DNA from: Chinchilla lanigera
Taxonomy: Eukaryota > Chordata > Mammalia > Rodentia > Chinchillidae
Length of the DNA stretch: 64,000 bases
Assembly: GCF_000276665.1 (NCBI RefSeq)
Contig: NW_004955463.1
Coordinates: forward strand, 14,195,325-14,259,324
Direction of reading: 5' to 3'
In this document: positions 31,891-42,955 of the stretch, one piece after another
How positions within the stretch are numbered: the stretch's first letter is position 1
Layout: every line of letters begins with the position of its first letter
Program-made: the position numbers and the translations under genes
The notes under the pieces: model-generated
What the model was told of the DNA's origin: nothing
Seen by the model: the letters and a program-made list of their open reading frames with translations, nothing else
Databases searched by the model: none

Positions 31891-32899
31891 GAACAGTATG
31901 TTATGTACTCTAATCTCCATCTTTTCATGGATATTCAAGCATGGTAGTTATTCTTGTCCTTGAGTGATTCCCTTTCATATTATAATATTTTCTGTTTGCT
32001 CTTAGTGAGGTGTTTTTGTTTGCTACATCTTATATATTTCTTTCTTGTAGGTTTACCAAAATCTTTTTGACAAATGAGCTTGTCTGCCTGGTATTATCAC
32101 ATCTCTCAACTCTTTTACTTTCTCATAATAATCACATACTTCATCCCTTTATGATTTGATGGAACTATTCTAGGTCCATCCTACAGGTAATTTTTAAGAT
32201 ATTCTTCCACTATATTAAATCCTTAAATAAAGGCTTTCACATTCTTTCTCAGGCATTAGCCAAGCAAAGCAATTGGCAAAGCCTCACGTGATTAATATCT
32301 CTCATGGCCCCACCTGAGACAATTAAATTTTATGTCTGCAAAATGGTAGGAAGCAGGAAGAAAAGAAATTAATGTATGAGTGCAAAGAATTCCATCTCCT
32401 TCTATAGTTCCCTCCATATTCATATCAATGAAATTTTCTGATTGCAAACAAGAAAAACCAATTGTAGCTAACATAAGCAAAAAGGAATGGAGAGATTTTG
32501 ACCAGGAACAATGATGGAATGAATGTTTTCTTCCATGTGTGTGCATGTGTGTGTGCATGCATGCATGCTCTGCTTCAAAGTGAAGTGTCCTATCTTCAAA
32601 ATTCTAGGAGAATCTTAGCATTCCCAGCCTGGTCTGGCTTATTCCACATGCCCAATCTGTAGGGTTCTCTTAGGAGTGGTGAATGGATGCTGGGTGATCA
32701 AAGACTTAACCCTCATCCATGCTAACAACACATAAAAGCCTTCCCAGGCTGAATTCCAGCTGTTCCCCTTCTCCTTATATGTTCTGGTCTCCTAACACTT
32801 TTTCATAACCTTGGGGCTCTGTTACTTTCTTCCTTCTTCATATATCCTTCCAATTCTTCCTCTTATAAGTCTTATTTACCCTTCAAAAGTCAAATATCA
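31891..32899. other. unique AT-rich sequence
   Basis: No family recognised. A short (TG)n/(CATG)n patch lies at about 32538-32570. Confidence 0.35.
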
Positions 32900-33785
32900 T
32901 CCCAAAGAAGGTATACAAATGACCAATAAATATAGCATAAGATGTTCAAAAATATAAATCAGTCAGGAAATGCAAGTCAAAGCCATAATGAGACATCACC
33001 CCATGCCAGTTAGGGGGTATCTCAGAGGTAGAGCTCTTGCCTACTACCTGCAGGGCTCTGGGCTCAGTTCCCATCCCTGCAGAAACAAACAAAAGGCCCA
33101 AAGGCCAATAACAAAACCAGAAAATAACAGTGTTGAGAAGGATGTGAGGAAATCGAGCTCTTGCGCACTGTTGGTAGAAATGTAAAATGGTGTGGCCTCT
33201 GTGGAAAACATTATGGCAGTTCCTCAAGAAATAAAAAATAGAATTACCATATGTTCAGCAGTTCTACTTCTGGGTATATATTCAAAAGAATTGAAACAGG
33301 GTCTTGAAGACATATTTGTACACCTATGCTCATAGCGGCAATCGTTAAATGTAGAAGTAACCCAGCGTCTATCAGCAGATGAACAGATAACAAAATGTGG
33401 TGTGTGCAAACAATAAAGTGTTATTTGGCCTTGAAAGGAAGACACTCCTGATACATGCTGTAACTTTACACTCAGTGTGGTAGTCAGCTTCGAAGAGATA
33501 AGTATTATGTGAGTACATTTACATGAGCTAATTTGACCTAAAGCAGTCTTAATTCACAGAGGCAAGAAGTAGAAGGTGGTTGCCAGGGGCTGGTAGGAGT
33601 GAGAATTGGGGAGCTGATGTTTAATGGGTACAGAGATTCAGTTTTGTAAGATAAAAGAGTTGTGTAGACAGACAGTTGCACAACCTTATGAATGTACTCA
33701 ATGCCCCGAACTGGACAATTATGTGGTCAAGATGACAAGTTTTATGTTATGTGTATTTTAACACAGTACAAATAATAAAAATGGG
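32900..33785 (+). repeat. L1 3' end (ORF2 end plus 3' UTR), sense
   Basis: 'tacaaatgaccaataaatatagcataagatgttc', 'caggaaatgcaagtcaaagccataatgagacatcaccccatgcc', 'gcgcactgttggtagaaatgtaaaatggtg', 'ttctacttctgggtatatattcaaaagaattgaa', 'gtggttgccaggggctgg' are in L1 order. Interrupted by an ID-type SINE at 33007-33098. No open frame. Confidence 0.88.
33007..33098 (+). repeat. ID-type SINE, sense, in L1
   Basis: 'cagttagggggtatctcagaggtagagctcttgcctac' and 'ctctgggctcagttcccatcc', then a CAAA-rich tail. Sits between L1 motifs that are adjacent in uninterrupted L1. Confidence 0.8.
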
Positions 33786-33810
33786 GTGTGTCCATTTCCT
33801 ATTTCTCTGC

Positions 33811-35088
33811 AGTTTACCCCAGCTTTGAGTGGTGGCTGCTGCCTGGCTTTGGTTTCTAGTTTGCAGAGGGCAAGGCCGCGTGGACTGCAGTGCTGGCACC
33901 CCGAGACCCTCCCGCTCACCGCTTCCAGAGCCTGCCTGGCCCAAGGAGCAGTGAGTGGCCGAGGTGCAGGCCATTAGGTGCATGGTGGTGGGAGACAGAG
34001 CTGTAGATGAAACTTGCTACTAGTCAGTTACACAAGCAATGCTTTTCCCAGAGAATATCTCCCCATTGCATTTGACAATTATTCTGCCAATGATAGATGG
34101 AAAACCAGTGAATCCGGGCTTTGGGATACAGGTGGACAAGAAGATTATGATAGATTACGTCCCCTCTCCTATCCATCAACAGACGTGTTCTTAACTGGCT
34201 TTTCCCTGTGAGTCCTGCATTATTTGAAAATGTCCATCAAAATGGTACCCAGAAGTGTGACACCACTGTCTCAACACTCCCATTGTTATGGTTTGTCTCT
34301 GGATGTCCCCCCAAAGCCTCATGCAGTCATGGTGTGGGCTACTAGAGTTTTTGATTGATTCATGGTCCAATGCTGGGATTATGAATGTGAGTGCTACACC
34401 ACCCTAGTGCAGGTAACCTGCATATAATATAAGGGAGGGAAAGAGGCTTGCCCTCTGTGGCTGCTCCTCCCTTTTGCTCTTGCTGCTTTTGCTGTCTACA
34501 GCTGCCATGAACTGTTGTCCTCTGTCTTGTGCCACTCTGCCTTTGAGCCAGCTGAGTATGGACTGAAACCTCCACAAACTTTTCCTTCCTTAATTTTGGG
34601 CAGCAGGTATTTTGTCTCAACAATGACAGAAAAGTAACCAAGACACTCATCATCCTAGTAGGAACGAGGCTTGATCATAGGGATGATAAAGACATGACAG
34701 AGAACCTGAAGGAGGAGAAGCTGACTTCCCTTCCTACCTGCAGGACTTGGCCATGGCTAAGGAAATCGGTGCTGTAAAATATGTGGCTGCTCAGCTCTCA
34801 CCCAATGGGGTGGGGCCTCAAGACAATGTTTGATGAAGCTCTCTGAGCAGTGCTCCGCCCACCTCCTGTCAAGAAGAGAAAGAGTGGAGGAAATGTCCGC
34901 TGTTGTAAATGTCTGACCTTTAGTTCTTCGTCCTGTCCCTTGGAAACTTTGCTCACTTTGCACTCAATGCCAGATTAATTTTTCCATAAAACCATTTTGA
35001 ACCAATCAGTAAACTTAAGTCTTTCTTTTAAATGTAAGAGTTCAAACTCCATCATATTAAAATTTAGTCCTAAATGAGAAAAAAAAAA
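33811..35088 (+). pseudogene. RAC1 (retropseudogene): RAC1 processed pseudogene, split by a solo LTR
   Basis: Intronless copy of the mRNA for the Rho-family GTPase RAC1, which in its functional form switches actin and NADPH-oxidase signalling. It starts in the 5' UTR ('agctttgagtggtggctgctgcc'), passes the coding region (33964-34908) and runs into the 3' UTR up to an A-run at 35079-35088. The frame 34014-34211 still reads [25 protein letters not shown] and DVFL, the switch-II region. Lesions: start ATG is GTG at 33964; the P-loop reads GDRAVDET instead of GDGAVGKT, losing the nucleotide-binding lysine; frameshifts occur near 34013 and 34090; the coding region is broken by the LTR at 34284-34645; and the C-terminal polybasic/CAAX region is shifted. 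Poly(A) position fits the shorter RAC1 transcript. The flanking target duplication is not evident. Non-functional as a GTPase gene. Confidence 0.95.
34284..34645 (+). mobile_element. solo LTR (MaLR/ERVL type) inside the RAC1 pseudogene
   Basis: Starts TGTTATGGTTTGTC and ends CCAAGACA. The host sequence gives the insertion site exactly: CCCAT (34279-34283) before and CTCAT (34646-34650) after are the two copies of a 5-bp target duplication with one transition. Removing 34284-34650 restores the RAC1 reading order 'aacactcccat' + 'catcctagtagg'. 362 bp, no internal proviral sequence. The retrocopy therefore predates this LTR. Confidence 0.95.
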
Positions 35089-35289
35089 TGAATATGTAAA
35101 AAAGGCCAACCCAACATTTGTAAACTATTGCCTCATGAAACTGGGATCTACCCTTATATATGGTAAAAAATAAAAAAAATCTCTTGCTGATTTCTTTTAA
35201 GGAGAATAAAAATTCAGATAGACTATTATTTTTAAAAGAAACAAGCAACAATAAAACCCTTAAGTGTAACTGTTTCTGTGAGTTTTTCC

Positions 35290-35466
35290 TGCTATAGTGA
35301 TTCTCACAGTGGACAGAGGTTCTCAAAATTTTGTGTAGATAAGAAACTTACTAAAATAAAGCACATCTTCCTGAGCCTCCTCCTGGGGCCATGATTTGGA
35401 AGGTCTGGGATGGGCGTGGGACTCTACATTTTTAATAAGTCCAGATCTGCTTCAGATGGTCCAGGC
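35290..35466 (+). repeat. MER5-type hAT-Charlie element
   Basis: 'ggttctcaaaattttgtgtagataagaa', 'ggccatgatttggaaggtctgggatgggcgtgggactctacatttttaataagtcc' follow MER5A/B. Diverged. Confidence 0.7.
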
Positions 35467-35697
35467 ACAACCAGGATGGTCCCTGCACTTACTGCGTGTC
35501 GCTGGTTCATAGAACACATGTGTTATGGGCTTAACTGCGTCCTCTTGCCTCTGTCTCTGCCCCTGGATCCTCACCTAGAAAGGAACCATACCAGTTTAGG
35601 TGCTTGGTGTCCTCAGCACCATGCAGTGTGCCTGACACAAAATAGACTCTCCTTACACATGCTTATTGAGTGAATTACTGCCTCTCAAGTGGTATTT
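35467..35697. other. unique sequence, nothing recognised
   Basis: 'gtgcctgacacaaaatagactctcc' hints at an L2/MIR 3' end, too short to call. Confidence 0.35.
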
Positions 35698-35711
35698 GAA
35701 GCTGGTAATTA

Positions 35712-35803
35712 CCTGCTCTTTTTTTTTTTGAATCGGGAATCAAACTCATGACCTCACGCTTGCCAGGTAGGCGCTGTGCCGCTGAGCTAAATCCCAGGCC
35801 CTC
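35712..35803 (-). repeat. ID-type SINE, antisense, 14-bp TSD
   Basis: Poly-T, 'gaatcgggaatcaaactcatgacc', 'gtgccgctgagctaaatccc'. GAAGCTGGTAATTA at 35698-35711 and 35804-35817 is a perfect target duplication; seven extra bases lie between the left copy and the T-run. Confidence 0.92.
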
Positions 35804-35817
35804 GAAGCTGGTAATTA

Positions 35818-36071
35818 TCAAAATGGGAGAGAAGAGCTTGATGCTCCCAAGAAGTGCTTTTTATTTTTCTACCACAGCTGCCCCAAATACCTTGCAGCAG
35901 GCCCAGTTATACCTCGTCCTCTACAGTTGCTCCAGGAGGTATTTGCTTTGGCTGCAGCAAGATTCAGACATGGACCTATCCCAGATGACTGTCTGGATGG
36001 CTCCAGCCTGCAGCCTCTCTAGATGGTTCCAGCCCTTGGCAATCCTCCTCATTCAAGTCCATGAGGAGCAC
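35818..36071. other. unique sequence
   Basis: No gene or repeat recognised. Confidence 0.35.
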
Positions 36072-36443
36072 TGTCTTGGTTAGTTTTCTCTTGTTGCTGA
36101 GACAAAATACCCAACGCCCAAAATTAAGGAAGAAAGATTTATTTAGCTCATAGTTTGTGAAGGTTTTAGTCCATACTTGCTGGCCCCAAGACAGGGTGGC
36201 ACATGGCAGAAGGCAATAGTTCTTGGCGGAGGAAGACAGAAAGCAATAAGAATGAAGATGGAGGAGTGGCAGCAAACAGCCTCTTTCCCTCCCTTATATT
36301 GTGTGTAGGCTTCCCACCCCAGGGTGAGTGTAGCACTCATACCCATAATCCCAGCATTGGATCATGGATCAATCAAAAACTCTAGAAGCCCACCCCATGA
36401 CTGCATAAGGCTTTGGGGGGATATCTAGACACAAACCATAACA
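36072..36443 (-). mobile_element. solo LTR (MaLR/ERVL type), antisense
   Basis: Complement of the 30961/34284 family: begins TGTCTTGGTTAGTTTTC and ends ACAAACCATAACA. Flanks AGCAC (36067-36071) and AGTGC (36444-36448) differ by two transitions that both fit decay of an ancestral AGCGC through CpG loss. 372 bp. Confidence 0.88.
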
Positions 36444-36454
36444 AGTGCCTTCCT

Positions 36455-36900
36455 TATCCATGACCCAACATGAAGTCTGACTCTGTATCCTGCCTTTTTC
36501 CTTTATAAACAACCTCTCCACATGCTGAGTTCGTCTGTATGCTATTTTCCCTTATGCTGCCACAGAAGTCCTAATAAAGTCTTTTCCAGATGGCATCATG
36601 TTGCCTATGCATGATTTCTATCTTGAGTAGAGCAGGCTGAGCTGGTACATTAAGAGCTGGCAACACCGAAGGCTGCTGGCACCCAAAGTGGACAGTAGCC
36701 AGGGTTGGTAACACTGAAGCTGGCTAGCAGCAGACAAGGAGGGAGAGCAGCAAAGAATTGCTAGGAGACACCATCTCTGTGGCTGGGAGTGGTCCCAAAG
36801 CCTGCTGGTTCCAAGTGGGAAGGAGGGCCACTAACATTAAGAGAGCCAAAGTCACCAGCATTCAAAGCCCAAGGATGTTACACTAAAATAGCTACACTTT
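36455..36900 (+). repeat. possible ERV LTR end and leader remnant
   Basis: TTTATAAA at 36502-36509, AATAAA at 36573-36578, and TGGCACCCAAAGTGGAC at 36677-36693, which resembles a lysine-tRNA type retroviral primer-binding site. This is the order expected across an LTR/leader junction of a class II ERV, but no LTR terminus or gag frame was found. Tentative. Confidence 0.3.
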
Positions 36901-37820
36901 GTCAGTTGTGATTTGTATATGAAAAACCTCAGGTAACATCTAAGACACTTGTACAGTGATGACTGTCAGCAGGTTCAAAAAGCTGTCAGTGTGTGATTGC
37001 CATATCACATGCCACTAAGAACCCATGCTAGACGATGACAGAATGACATTCTTAAAGCATACTGTCCTAGAAGAAACTGCTACCCAAGTGAGGGGTAGGG
37101 GTACAGCTAGGTATCTTCCCTCCCAGCTTGCTGGGCTCCAGGGGCTCAGGGGCACTTTGGACCCTGTGGGGTGAGGCTGGGTGGTGACTGTGGGAGTTTG
37201 GAGGCGAGGAGGAGCTGCTGTTATTTGGGTAGATATAACCCAAATTCCGAAATACAAAGAGAAAAAAGAAGGTGAAGGTGACCACTTAAGGCCAGGAAAT
37301 CCCCAGAAAGGTCCCCTGGCTTGTTCTGAATGCCTTAAATTAGCTACTCAAGGGAAATATCCCCTTCCAGAGAGGCTGGAAGACCAGCTGGGGCTGTGCC
37401 ACAAGGTGGGGTGGCAGTGTCGCCCAGTACCTGCAGCAGTACCTCTCAACTGAGCACAGGCGCTTTCTTGTGAGGAAACAAGAACAAGTAATAACCCCAG
37501 CTGGCAGGGCATCCCCAGAGGAAGTCCAGCAGCCTGGCTTTCAGTTGCCCCCACTTCCATATGCGGGTGTGCTTCTTGGCACCGTGCTGGTGTTAATGAA
37601 AGGAAGTATGTGCGCTTGGGGCACTGGTACCCGGCCTCAACCTCATTCTTTCCAAGGGTCTCCACCACACTGCTGCCACCAGCAGAATCAATTAGGCTCC
37701 CTCCCAACAGTCAGGCAGTGTTTCCAAGCCTGGAGGTGAAATGAATCCCATGGCTGCGGCTTGGGGCTTGCCTTCCACCCCAATCCCCGATCCCTTGCCT
37801 GGGAGCTCCAGGGCAGATTT
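36901..37820. other. unique sequence, nothing recognised
   Basis: Overlapping frames on both strands (up to 119 codons at 37348-37707 minus) have no domain. Confidence 0.35.
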
Positions 37821-38100
37821 TTGGGACAGTCTGCCAAAATGAACAGGAAAACAATCACAGAGGTGACCCACGGGCCCGATAGCTGCAGAGAATCTGCTTG
37901 TTTAATGGACTGAAGTCTTTCAGAGTCCTTCACCACTTGGTTATAATGTTTTAACTTTATTTGGGCCTGGTCTTGTAAATAGCTTTTATGAAGCTGAAGG
38001 AAAGGTGCCCCAAGTAGAGGTGAACGGGCTTCCTCCCCTCTGAGTTGGTAAATTTACATCTGAGGTAAAGCAGTCTTTGTTAAAATGCCACAGAGAGCTT
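37821..38100. other. candidate conserved non-coding block
   Basis: Repeat-free sequence with 'gccaaaatgaacaggaaaacaatcacagaggtgaccca', 'ggttataatgttttaactttatttgggcctgg', 'gtaaatagcttttatgaagc'. Unusual texture only. Confidence 0.2.
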
Positions 38101-38266
38101 CCAGAGTCCAGCTCCCCCTGCCAGCCACTCACTGAGAAGTGTGTCAGCAGGAATCCGGGGCTCAGGGCTGCCTCTGCCAGGCTCTGGGGTGTATCGAAAA
38201 AGGACCCCAATATTCAGTCCCCTTAGGGTTTGCAAGCATCAAGAAGAAGGTTGGCCCAGCAGCAAG

Positions 38267-38326
38267 TGGTGTTCCGTGTTACCCTCTGGTGTCCCTCTGC
38301 CTCTGGTGTTCCGTGTTACCCTCTGG
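38267..38326. repeat. short tandem duplication, 37-base period
   Basis: TGGTGTTCCGTGTTACCCTC begins at 38267 and again at 38304, with CTCTGG continuing in both. Confidence 0.9.
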
Positions 38327-38439
38327 CAAGCGCCGGAGCCCCAGGGTCCTCCTACCTTCCTCTCCCGACGGACTGCTCAAGCCACGTCCAGACTTCCTCA
38401 GAGTTGTCGCAGAATCTGATCTGGACACATGTGTGTTCT

Positions 38440-38570
38440 AATCACAACCTTATATCAGGAAGGTGGCTGTCACCAAACTAAAGATGAGGTGCTAAGGCAG
38501 AGAAAGATGGTAGAGCTGGAGTTCAATTCTGGTTCTAGGGACCCCAGTACTGCACCAGAATGCTTTCTGC
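38440..38570 (-). repeat. MIR-like fragment, antisense
   Basis: 'ccaaactaaagatgaggtgctaaggcag' and 'agagctggagttcaattctggttctagggacccc' fit the MIR complement loosely. Confidence 0.4.
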
Positions 38571-39944
38571 CAAACCCTGTTGTCTGGCTGGGTTGTTGCT
38601 CTAATCAGTTCATGTACATCAAGGTGTTCTGGACTTAAGGTACTTGATACCTAGGAGTATTCTGGGTATGTCTCCTTCCCTTCCCAACAGTCAACACAGA
38701 TGGGATTGCTCATAACAGCCATGGAAGAACAGATGGATTGACGAACATTACGGAGGGGAAGTCACCCTGAAATTATGCCACAGAGGCAGTTACTCCGAGT
38801 CACTCAGACCCTGAAAGAGGACAGGTATTGCAGGAGACCTACCAACTTGGGGGTCTTTTTCAGATCCCATGGTGGTTTTTGTGCAGCAAAATTTGACTCT
38901 TTCTTTTGACTGTTCCTGTCAGCCCCCAAACAAAATCAGCTTAAAAATTAAATGAGAGGACATGAAAGTATGAAAGAAGATGTACTTTAAAGGCACACCT
39001 TTTGGCTCCCACGTCAGACTGGGTAAGATTCTTGGAAACATGGTAGACCACAGACTGCTGCAGGATGGGTCGGCTGGGACCATGCACTCTTCACTAGCAG
39101 AGCTTGAGAATCGTGGAAGGAAGATGCCATGTGGCTCAGCCCTTTGGAGTCTTTGGGGGCTGGAGCTGGCTCATAGGAGTGTGCTGCTGTGATGTTCGCT
39201 ACTGAGAGGTCAGGTGGAGCCTTCTCGCTACCTAAGAACATATACTTTGGAAATCGGAGTCCTATCTGCAAACCCTGGCTGAAATGCAGCCATTGTGCTG
39301 GAGAATTGGATTACAGCTCAGGCAATGCTAGCATAAAGGATCACATTGTTTCTTTGACAGAACCAAGCCCTTTGCTCCCATGGCTCCAAAGAGCTGTCTT
39401 TGGGCACCAAGGAAGAAGAGGAATGTAAGAGTCCTCCTCAAGCAGGTTGATAGGATCTGGCAAAATTCTTGGACCTCAGGTAGAGAAATCCAAACTGGAA
39501 ACAGAATCACTTGGAAAAATTAACAATTTTTAAAAAGAGCATCTTGTAATGAGTTGTTCCAAGTTCACAGAGCTCCCAGCATCAAGTTTGCCGTACATGA
39601 TTCAGAGCCACATGGATTAAATTTCCCCTAAATATACATCAATTTGAAAATTAAAGGAGAAAGTGCCGAGACAAGACATGTTTGGATTTCTGTCAAACTC
39701 AGTCTTCGGAAAGCAGTTTAGAAGGCAGGATGTGGCTTCCCAGGACTTCCCCGTCCTCCGCCTCTTCTGTTTTTGGTCTGTTCTGTGCTTAGTCCCTTTC
39801 TCCATTTTGGTCCTCTTCTTGTAGGGGTGCTAGATGTCCAATATCAGTGGGTACAATAAGGACCGAGCTCATCTTTCAAAGTTTCAGAAGTTCCCACACA
39901 CGATCTAGCTACTCTCAGCAACCCTGTTCTCTCATCCAATACTT
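38571..39944. other. 1.4 kb without recognised repeat or gene
   Basis: Several overlapping 60-85-codon frames on both strands lack domains. Confidence 0.35.
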
Positions 39945-40035
39945 CCAGAGGCAGGAGGGACATTAGTGATCATTAAATTTGACCCTGTTCTTCAGATGAG
40001 GACATCAAGGCCCAGAAAGCCGCTCAGCTCCTCTA
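39945..40035 (-). repeat. MIR-like fragment, antisense
   Basis: 'ctgttcttcagatgaggacatcaaggcccagaaagccgctcagc' matches the MIR core complement. Confidence 0.5.
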
Positions 40036-40309
40036 AAACCTCCGGAGAGGCACCATATGTCCCTTCATGGACATTCTAATGAACTTTCCAGAGCGAGTGT
40101 GCTCCCTCACTCCCTTCAGCTCAGTCTCTTGTCGGGCCACAAGGATCGCCCACAGTGGAAACTCCTCTGCCTGCCTTTCCTCTCCCACTGCCACCCAACT
40201 CTGTTCTCTATTTGCTGATTCTTCTCCTCTCTCCCCTCCTTAACAAGAGCCTCCTCTTTTCTCACTACTACCTTTCGCTTACCTTGTCTGCCTTCCAGAA
40301 TCAGTTTCC

Positions 40310-40402
40310 TTCTTTTTTTTTTATTGGGGGGGGGATGGAACCTAGGGCCTCACCCATGCTAAGCACACGCTCTCCCCCTGAGGTACCCCTCCAGCTCTCA
40401 AT
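40310..40402 (-). repeat. ID-type SINE, antisense
   Basis: T-run, a G-run, 'gatggaacctagggcc', 'gctctccccctgaggtacccctccagctc'. Confidence 0.8.
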
Positions 40403-40479
40403 TCCTTCCTGAAGCACACGCCACAGGGGTTCTTGGGGCAAGGGTTTCTGAGTAACAAATACTTGTTTTTGACTTTGAA

Positions 40480-41660
40480 AAATATGCACATTTCTCTCTC
40501 AGTGGCAAATGGCAGTTTGTTTGAGGATTGAATTTTGAGCTGATAGTTATGGTCCCTCAGCACTTTGAAGGAACTTTCCTTTCTCTGCGGGCCTCTTCTG
40601 TTGCTATTAAGAAAGATCTTTGCTGTAAGTCTAATTACTGTCTCTTTGTAGTAACCTGTCTTTCCTTTTGAGTTGTTTTGAAGATTTTTATTTCCATCTT
40701 TACTGTCTTGCAGTTTACTGCAATGTGTCTAGATGTGGGTTAATTTTTATTTATTTTCTATGGCACTCACCGTGATTCTTCTCGATTTGAGTGTTTTACC
40801 ACTGTGGGGCAATTTCCAATAATAGTAATAATTGCATGCATCTTAGGTGATGGGCTTTGATTCTGTGATGTGGTTTAATTCTTACAACAGAATCCTATAC
40901 CCATTTTATAGCCAAGGAAAGTGGGTCACAGAGAAGCTAAGGTATTTCCTCAGTAATTAGCAAGGCCCTTTTTTGAATCCAGCTAGTAGGTTTTAGGATC
41001 GTTTCTTCTCTTTCCTATTTTCTCCTCTTGGTAGTCCTGTGAGATGGGTTGGGTTTTTTCATGCAGTCCCCCTTGTTGCTTTGCTCTCTCGTGTACTCAG
41101 TCTTTGTCCTTCCTGGAGCATGGGGGTGTTGCCTCTGAGCTCTCTTCCACTGCTTCTCCCAGCTGCATGTGTCTAATTTGCTCTTTAACTTACAGGGTTT
41201 TTAATTTTACTAGCCATGTTTTTTATTTGTAGGATTTCTGTCTGGTTTATTTTAGATATTTTTATTCTTTTAAAAATAATGTACCATTCTTAGGAATAGC
41301 TTTGACTTTAAAAAAATCATTTAAAAATACTACTTTTGTAGTCTCTGATGATTGTATGTGAAGTTTTGGAGAGTTTAATCCTACTGTTTATTTTGATTGC
41401 TGACTATTGTAAATGGTAGATTATAGCTCTCTGTATTCATCATTTTTTTATTGTCAGCCAGGCTTTATCTTTTCCTGTGGGAATTCTCTGTGGCCTGGAG
41501 TGTTGAAGTTTCATTTAAACGTGGTTTTTTATTTCCTTCTTCCAGATATCCTGGGAGTATCACTGGCTGTGGATTGATTTGATGTAACTTTCTGAACTCG
41601 GGGCTCCCTTCTGAGGTGGGTAGTAGGTATTTGGACTCTACATGTGTGCCAGACACATGA
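40480..41660 (-). repeat. L1 3'-UTR/HAL1-like LINE, antisense, with embedded MIR
   Basis: 'agttatggtccctcagcactttgaaggaactttcc', 'gttgctattaagaaagatctttgctgtaagtctaattactg', 'gcaatgtgtctagatgtgggttaatttttatttatt' match the complement of an L1M 3'-UTR/HAL1 segment. A MIR lies at about 40820-41005. The part after 41010 is less certain. Confidence 0.5.
40820..41005 (-). repeat. MIR SINE, antisense
   Basis: 'cctatacccattttatagccaaggaaagtgggtcacagagaagctaag' and 'tttgaatccagctagtagg' follow the MIR complement. Confidence 0.7.
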
Positions 41661-41960
41661 TGGGCATTTCAGCTTCTCCTCAGGCCTGCTTTCCCCCACT
41701 TAGGCCCAGGGCAGAGATAAGATTTCTTGGTGTCTTTGTGGGTTGCACTCTGGCTTTTCTAAGAGCAGCTCAGTTGTAGGTAGAGGACTCAGTTGAAACT
41801 CTCCTTTCACACAGGCTGGAGCTCATCCCCTGTCTCAGATGGGCAGAAAGACCCACTCCTTTGGTCATCCCTGGATATGGGCACCTCCCCATGAAGTCCA
41901 GAACCTGCTCCACTTCTTCTCTTCCACTTTGCAAGTTTTCTATGCATTACTTACTTAGTT
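41661..41960. other. unclassified sequence between LINE fragments
   Basis: May be 3'-UTR of the neighbouring LINE; no clear match. Confidence 0.3.
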
Positions 41961-42955
41961 AAATTTATTTTTAAAATTGTGGTAAAATATACATAACACA
42001 AAATTTATTACCTGAACCATTTTTAAGTGTACAGTTCAGTATATCAAGCACTGGAAGAGTGTTGAGCAACTCTCATGACCAGCCATCCGCAGAACTCTTT
42101 CTTCTTGAACATTGAGTCTACCCACTGAGCAGTAAATCCCCATCTTCTCCTTCTACCGCCCCTGGTAACCACCCTTCCACTTTTTGTCTGTGGTTCCCAC
42201 TACTCCAGGTGCCTCATGTAAGCAGAATCATACATGTTTGTCCTCTTGCAGCTGCCTTATTTCACTTAGCAAACTGTCTTCAGAGTTCTTCTGGGTTGTA
42301 GCATATGTTAGTATTTCCTTCCTTTTTAAGGTTGAATATTAATGCACTGTGTATATATGCCATGGTTTGTTCTGGCACTCCTCCCTTGATAGACACTTGG
42401 GTTGCCATCATGTTTTGACTGTTGTGAGTATTGGAACAACGTGGTATACAGATCACTCTCTGAGTCTCTGCTTTTTATAATTAATTATTTTTTGTGGTAC
42501 TAGGGATTGAACCTAAGGTTTTCATGTTGAGCTACATTTCCAGCCCTTTTTTATTTTTCACTGTGAGACAGTTGCCCTGTCTGGGTTGGAACTTATCATC
42601 CTCCTGCCTCTATAGTAATCTATTTTTAATTTTTTAAAGAACTGCCATTCTGTTTTTCATAGCAGCCCTACCATTTCATACTCCTACAAACAGTGCACCA
42701 GAGTTCCCATTTCTTCACATCCTCACCAATACCTGTTATTTTTTGTGGGTCTTTTTTCTTGTTTTGTGATAATAACTGTTCTAATGGATATGATGGTATC
42801 TCTTTGTGGTTTTGGTTTGCACTTCTCTAATGACTACTTTTGTGTGTTCTTATGTGTTTATTGGCTGTTTGTCTATTTTTTTGGAGGAATACCTATTCGA
42901 GTTCTTTGCCCATTTTTTAATTAAGTTGTTTTTTGTGGTTGTTTTCAATACATTT
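41961..42955 (-). repeat. L1M 3' end, antisense
   Basis: 'ttgtggtaaaatatacataacacaaaat', 'accatttttaagtgtacagttcagt', 'cctcatgtaagcagaatcatac', 'cttatttcacttagcaaactg', then after a SINE insertion 'tcatactcctacaaacagtgcaccagagttccc', 'gatatgatggtatctctttgtggttttggtttgcacttctc'. Classic L1 antisense order. Confidence 0.9.
42490..42615 (-). repeat. dimeric B1-ID SINE, antisense, in L1
   Basis: 'tggtactagggattgaacctaagg', 'gagctacatttccagccc' (ID complement), linker, then 'gagacagttgccctgtctgggttggaacttatcatcctcctgcctc' (B1 complement, 5'-truncated). Confidence 0.85.
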
